Assembly: GCA_021158595.1 (NCBI GenBank)
Contig: JAGGUF010000026.1
Location: 1 to 5,366 of the forward strand
Length of the DNA: 5,366 bases
Origin: a bacterium
GTDB taxonomy: Bacteria > Patescibacteriota > Minisyncoccia > Minisyncoccales > GCA-002788555
Direction of reading: 5' to 3'
A model generated the notes under the pieces. That model made no database searches and was not told the DNA's origin. It saw only the letters and a list, made by a program, of their open reading frames with translations. The position numbers and the translations under genes were made by a program. This document shows positions 3,304 to 5,366 of the stretch, one piece after another (the stretch's first letter is position 1; every line of letters starts with the position of its first letter).

Positions 3304-4968
3304 ATGTCTGATTATTCTATTTTAATAGGAGGAGCGGCTGGTCAGGGTTCAAGAAAGGCAGGGCTTTTGATTGCAAAATTGCTAAACCAGTTTGGTTATA
3401 GAATTTTTATTTATGACGATTATCAGTCTCTGATCAAAGGCGGACATAATTTTTCAAAAATCAGGGCCTCAGACAAAGAGGTTTTGTCTCATAGAACAAA
3501 GATTGACTTTCTCTTGGCTATCAACACAGATACCATCCAAAGACACAAACATAACTTAGAGGAAAAAGGAATTCTTATTTACAACAGCGATGAGATTGTC
3601 TCACAAGAGGGAGTAGGGATTCCCATCAAGAAGATCACAAAAGAAGAGGGAGGGCTTCCCATAATGGAAAATGTGGCTTTGGTGGCGGGATTTGCAAAGG
3701 TTTTGGGGATGGATTGGGAGACAACAAAGGGGGTTTTGAGCAAAGAGTTCAAGAAGAAAACAGAAATAAATCTAAGAATTGCCAAAAGAGCCTGGGAAAA
3801 GGCACCTACCTTAACAAAATTAAAAAGAATTGACCAAAAACCTGTGCCTCTTTTGACTGGAAATGAAGCCATAGCCTTAGGTGCCGTAAAGGCAGGACTT
3901 GACCTATATATTGCCTATCCTATGACCCCCTCTACCAGTATTTTGCACTATCTTGCTGCTTTTAAAAAGGAATTTAATATTGCCGTCTCTCAACTTGAGA
4001 ATGAGGTAGGGATAATAAATGCAGCCATTGGAGGTGCTTATGCCGGTGCCAGAACAATGGTTGGGACCTCAGGAGGAGGATTTGCCCTAATGACAGAAGG
4101 ATTGAGTTTGGCTGCCCAAAGTGAAACCCCTATTGTTATTGTGGAAAGTCAAAGAGCAGCCCCAGCCACTGGTGTTCCTACCTATACTGCCCAGGCAGAC
4201 CTTCTTTTTGTGTTAGGGGCAGGCCATGGCGACTTTGTAAGGTTTGTTATTGCTCCGGGAGATGCCAATGAGGCCTTCTATTGGACAGGAATCTGTTTAA
4301 ATCTCTCTTGGAAATATCAGACCCCTTCCATTTTATTAGTGGACAAAGAGGTTTCAGAAAGCACATTCTCTTTTGATCCTGCCTTATTAGACAAGATAAA
4401 ACCAGAACCCCCGCTTTTATGGAAGGGAAAAGAAGATTATAAAAGATACAAGATTACAGAAGAGGGAATCTCAGCCTTAGGTTTTCCTGGAGAAAAGGGA
4501 GTGGTGGTAAAGGGAACCAGTTATGAGCATGATGAATTTGGCATTACGGTTGAGGAAAACGAAGAAAAGATAAAAGCAATGCAGGATAAAAGGTTAAGAA
4601 AATTCAAGAAAATGAAAGAGGAGATAGAAAAATTAGAGGCGGTTAAGATTTATGGAAATAAGAATTCAGACAAGGCTATTATTGTCTGGGGTTCTACCAA
4701 AGGACCAGCCAAAGAGGTAGCAGAAAAACTGGATATTAAAATGATCCAACCCATTGTGATTCAGCCCTGGCCAGAAAGACAAATGAAAGAAGCCTTAAAA
4801 GGGGTTAAGAAATTGATTGTAATAGAAACAAATGCCTTAGGACAAATGGAAAAGGTCCTAAACTGCTATGGAATAAAACCCCAGGGCAGAATTTTAAAAT
4901 ATACCGGCAGACCCTTTGTCCCAGAAGAGATAGAGGAACAAGTAATACCAATGCTTTCATCAAGTTAA
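3304..4968 (+). CDS. korA: 2-oxoacid:ferredoxin oxidoreductase, fused gamma-alpha subunit (KorA type)
   Basis: 554 residues. The enzyme oxidatively decarboxylates a 2-oxoacid to an acyl-CoA, using CoA and thiamine diphosphate and reducing ferredoxin, in the cytoplasm. Domains: gamma domain about 4-170 (GGAAGQG at 9-15, SLIKGGHNFSKIR at 42-54); alpha domain I about 184-375 (GNEAIALGAVKAG, YPMTPSTSIL at 205-214, LENEVGIINAAIGGAYAGAR, SQRAAPATGVPT); a linker with SYEHDEFG and a charged helical stretch (418-446); and C-terminal domain II about 455-550 (AIIVWGSTKG, QPWPERQM). This fused form and length are typical of two-subunit KorAB enzymes. The beta subunit, which carries most of the thiamine diphosphate site and a 4Fe-4S cluster, should follow downstream and may begin at 5345. 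The substrate (2-oxoglutarate, pyruvate or branched-chain) cannot be told from sequence. The frame is open to 3244, but the ATG at 3304 gives the usual MSDYSILIGG start. Confidence 0.93.
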   Translation: MSDYSILIGGAAGQGSRKAGLLIAKLLNQFGYRIFIYDDYQSLIKGGHNFSKIRASDKEVLSHRTKIDFLLAINTDTIQRHKHNLEEKGILIYNSDEIVSQEGVGIPIKKITKEEGGLPIMENVALVAGFAKVLGMDWETTKGVLSKEFKKKTEINLRIAKRAWEKAPTLTKLKRIDQKPVPLLTGNEAIALGAVKAGLDLYIAYPMTPSTSILHYLAAFKKEFNIAVSQLENEVGIINAAIGGAYAGARTMVGTSGGGFALMTEGLSLAAQSETPIVIVESQRAAPATGVPTYTAQADLLFVLGAGHGDFVRFVIAPGDANEAFYWTGICLNLSWKYQTPSILLVDKEVSESTFSFDPALLDKIKPEPPLLWKGKEDYKRYKITEEGISALGFPGEKGVVVKGTSYEHDEFGITVEENEEKIKAMQDKRLRKFKKMKEEIEKLEAVKIYGNKNSDKAIIVWGSTKGPAKEVAEKLDIKMIQPIVIQPWPERQMKEALKGVKKLIVIETNALGQMEKVLNCYGIKPQGRILKYTGRPFVPEEIEEQVIPMLSSS

Positions 4969-4969
4969 A

Positions 4970-4984
4970 GCAAAACTACAACGT
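4970..4984. repeat. Left terminal inverted repeat of copy 4
   Basis: GCAAAACTACAACGT; its reverse complement matches 5276-5290 at 14 of 15 bases. CAAAACTACAGCGT recurs at 1225-1238 at the left end of copy 2. Confidence 0.8.
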
Positions 4985-5026
4985 AAAGCGTAAAGCGTGG
5001 AGCGTGGAGCGTGGAGCGTGGAGCGG
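4985..5026. repeat. Heptamer array, six units
   Basis: AAAGCGT twice, GGAGCGT three times, then GGAGCGG, followed by the junction unit. Exact 7-base periodicity. Confidence 0.95.
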
Positions 5027-5052
5027 GAAATCCCACCCCCACCTAAGGGGTG

Positions 5053-5080
5053 AAGTAGGAATTATGAAGTAGGAAGTAGG
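5053..5080. repeat. AAGTAGG heptamer array with a variant unit
   Basis: AAGTAGG, AATTATG, AAGTAGG, AAGTAGG. The second unit is variant, as in the inverted array at 3156-3183. Confidence 0.9.
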
Positions 5081-5101
5081 AATTTTTCCTCCCCCACCTG
5101 T

Positions 5102-5132
5102 ATCCTCCCCCTCCCTTTGGGAGGGGGAGGAT
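5102..5132. repeat. Hairpin, 14-bp perfect stem, TTT loop
   Basis: ATCCTCCCCCTCCC (5102-5115) pairs exactly with 5119-5132. Confidence 0.9.
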
Positions 5133-5156
5133 TAAGGAGGGGGTTAATTGAAAAAG

Positions 5157-5216
5157 AAAATTCCTATCCCCCACCTTAGTCCTCCCCCTTCCCAAAGGGA
5201 AGGGGGAGGATTGGGG
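5157..5216. repeat. 60-base conserved core, copy 4
   Basis: Identical to 1383-1442 and 2920-2979 over all 60 bases. Contains the core hairpin TCCTCCCCCTTCCC / 5197-5210 (stem 14 bp, AAA loop, 5180-5210). Confidence 0.95.
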
Positions 5217-5275
5217 GAAGGAACCCCACCTATATCCTCCCCCTTAGAAAAAGGAGAGGATTGGTTTTTATCTTT

Positions 5276-5290
5276 ACGCTGTAGTTTTGC
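5276..5290. repeat. Right terminal inverted repeat of copy 4
   Basis: ACGCTGTAGTTTTGC, inverted match to 4970-4984 at 14 of 15 bases. Confidence 0.8.
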
Positions 5291-5344
5291 GCTTTGAGTT
5301 TGAATATTGTAATTTGTAATCTTCCCGCTCCTTTTCATAAAATT

Positions 5345-5366
5345 ATGCAATTAGATACATACTGCA
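5345..5366 (+). CDS. Possible start of the oxidoreductase beta subunit (KorB type), cut by window edge
   Basis: ATG followed by codons for Q-L-D-T-Y-C and one base, open to the window end. The call rests on position, 376 bases after the fused gamma-alpha gene where the beta subunit is expected, and on a weak resemblance to beta subunits that begin 'M..L.TY' shortly before a WCPGCG cluster motif. Seven codons cannot identify a protein. The upstream stretch 5291-5344 is AT-rich and has no clear Shine-Dalgarno sequence. Confidence 0.35.

Larger units (their letters stand above)
4970..5290. repeat. Composite intergenic repeat, copy 4, with terminal inverted repeats
   Basis: Starts two bases after the korA stop codon. 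Order: terminal repeat (4970-4984), six heptamers (4985-5026), AAGTAGG array with variant unit (5053-5080), hairpin (5102-5132), 60-base core (5157-5216), one 'CCTTAGAAA' module (5233-5262) and the matching terminal repeat (5276-5290). It is the best bounded copy, 321 bases. No target-site duplication is obvious. With the AT-rich stretch 5291-5344 it fills the 376-base gap; no gene is supported in it. Confidence 0.9.

Noticed and set aside
3579..3872. 97-codon open frame on the minus strand within korA
   Set aside because: It is antisense to conserved korA sequence, and no family features are seen.
1688..5356. Shared AATTATGCAA at the nusA start (1690-1699) and at 5342-5351
   Set aside because: A ten-base AT-rich match around two ATG codons in an AT-rich context is easily chance; noted only as a possible common start context.

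Overview
The window looks like a piece of a Patescibacteria (Candidate Phyla Radiation) genome, most likely a Parcubacteria-type lineage. The clues are a NusA with the N-terminal insert and wording I associate with that group, small two-helix VirB2/TrbC-like pilins, and a fused gamma-alpha 2-oxoacid:ferredoxin oxidoreductase subunit. TGA is used as a stop (end of nusA), which argues against the Gracilibacteria/SR1 recoded lineages. All genes are on the + strand.

Layout: (1) 1-438, the 3' part of a membrane protein with a cysteine-rich ectodomain followed by a VirB2/TrbC-like two-helix unit; (2) 722-1189, a complete paralogue with a signal peptide; (3) 1693-2844, nusA; (4) 3304-4968, a korA-type gamma-alpha subunit; (5) 5345 to the window edge, what may be the first codons of the partner beta subunit. 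The two pilin-like proteins align without gaps over 128 residues (68 identical by hand count). Both keep six cysteines and a DxDxDG-type calcium-binding-like loop, which is unusual for this pilin fold. NusA and KorA are housekeeping proteins with no evident functional link to the pilins.

The most striking feature is between the genes. Each of the four gaps (283, 503, 459 and 376 bases) is largely filled by the same composite, hairpin-rich repeat. Its parts are a heptamer array of the type GGAGCGT, a second heptamer array AAGTAGG, one or more near-perfect C-rich/G-rich hairpins, a 60-base core that is identical in three gaps and has one change in the fourth, and a 'CCTTAGAAA' module present 1, 2, 3 and 1 times. 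In the second and third gaps the outer heptamer arrays face each other as inverted ends, and the fourth gap has 15-base terminal inverted repeats. The elements therefore look like non-autonomous, MITE- or REP-like units. They place long direct copies on either side of nusA and inverted copies on either side of korA.

The non-repeat leaders before nusA and korA are short and have no well-placed Shine-Dalgarno sequence. For korA a good sigma-70-like promoter ends 8 bases before the ATG, which predicts a leaderless or nearly leaderless mRNA. No tRNA, rRNA, CRISPR or transposase gene was seen. The many short open frames inside the repeats are read as spurious.
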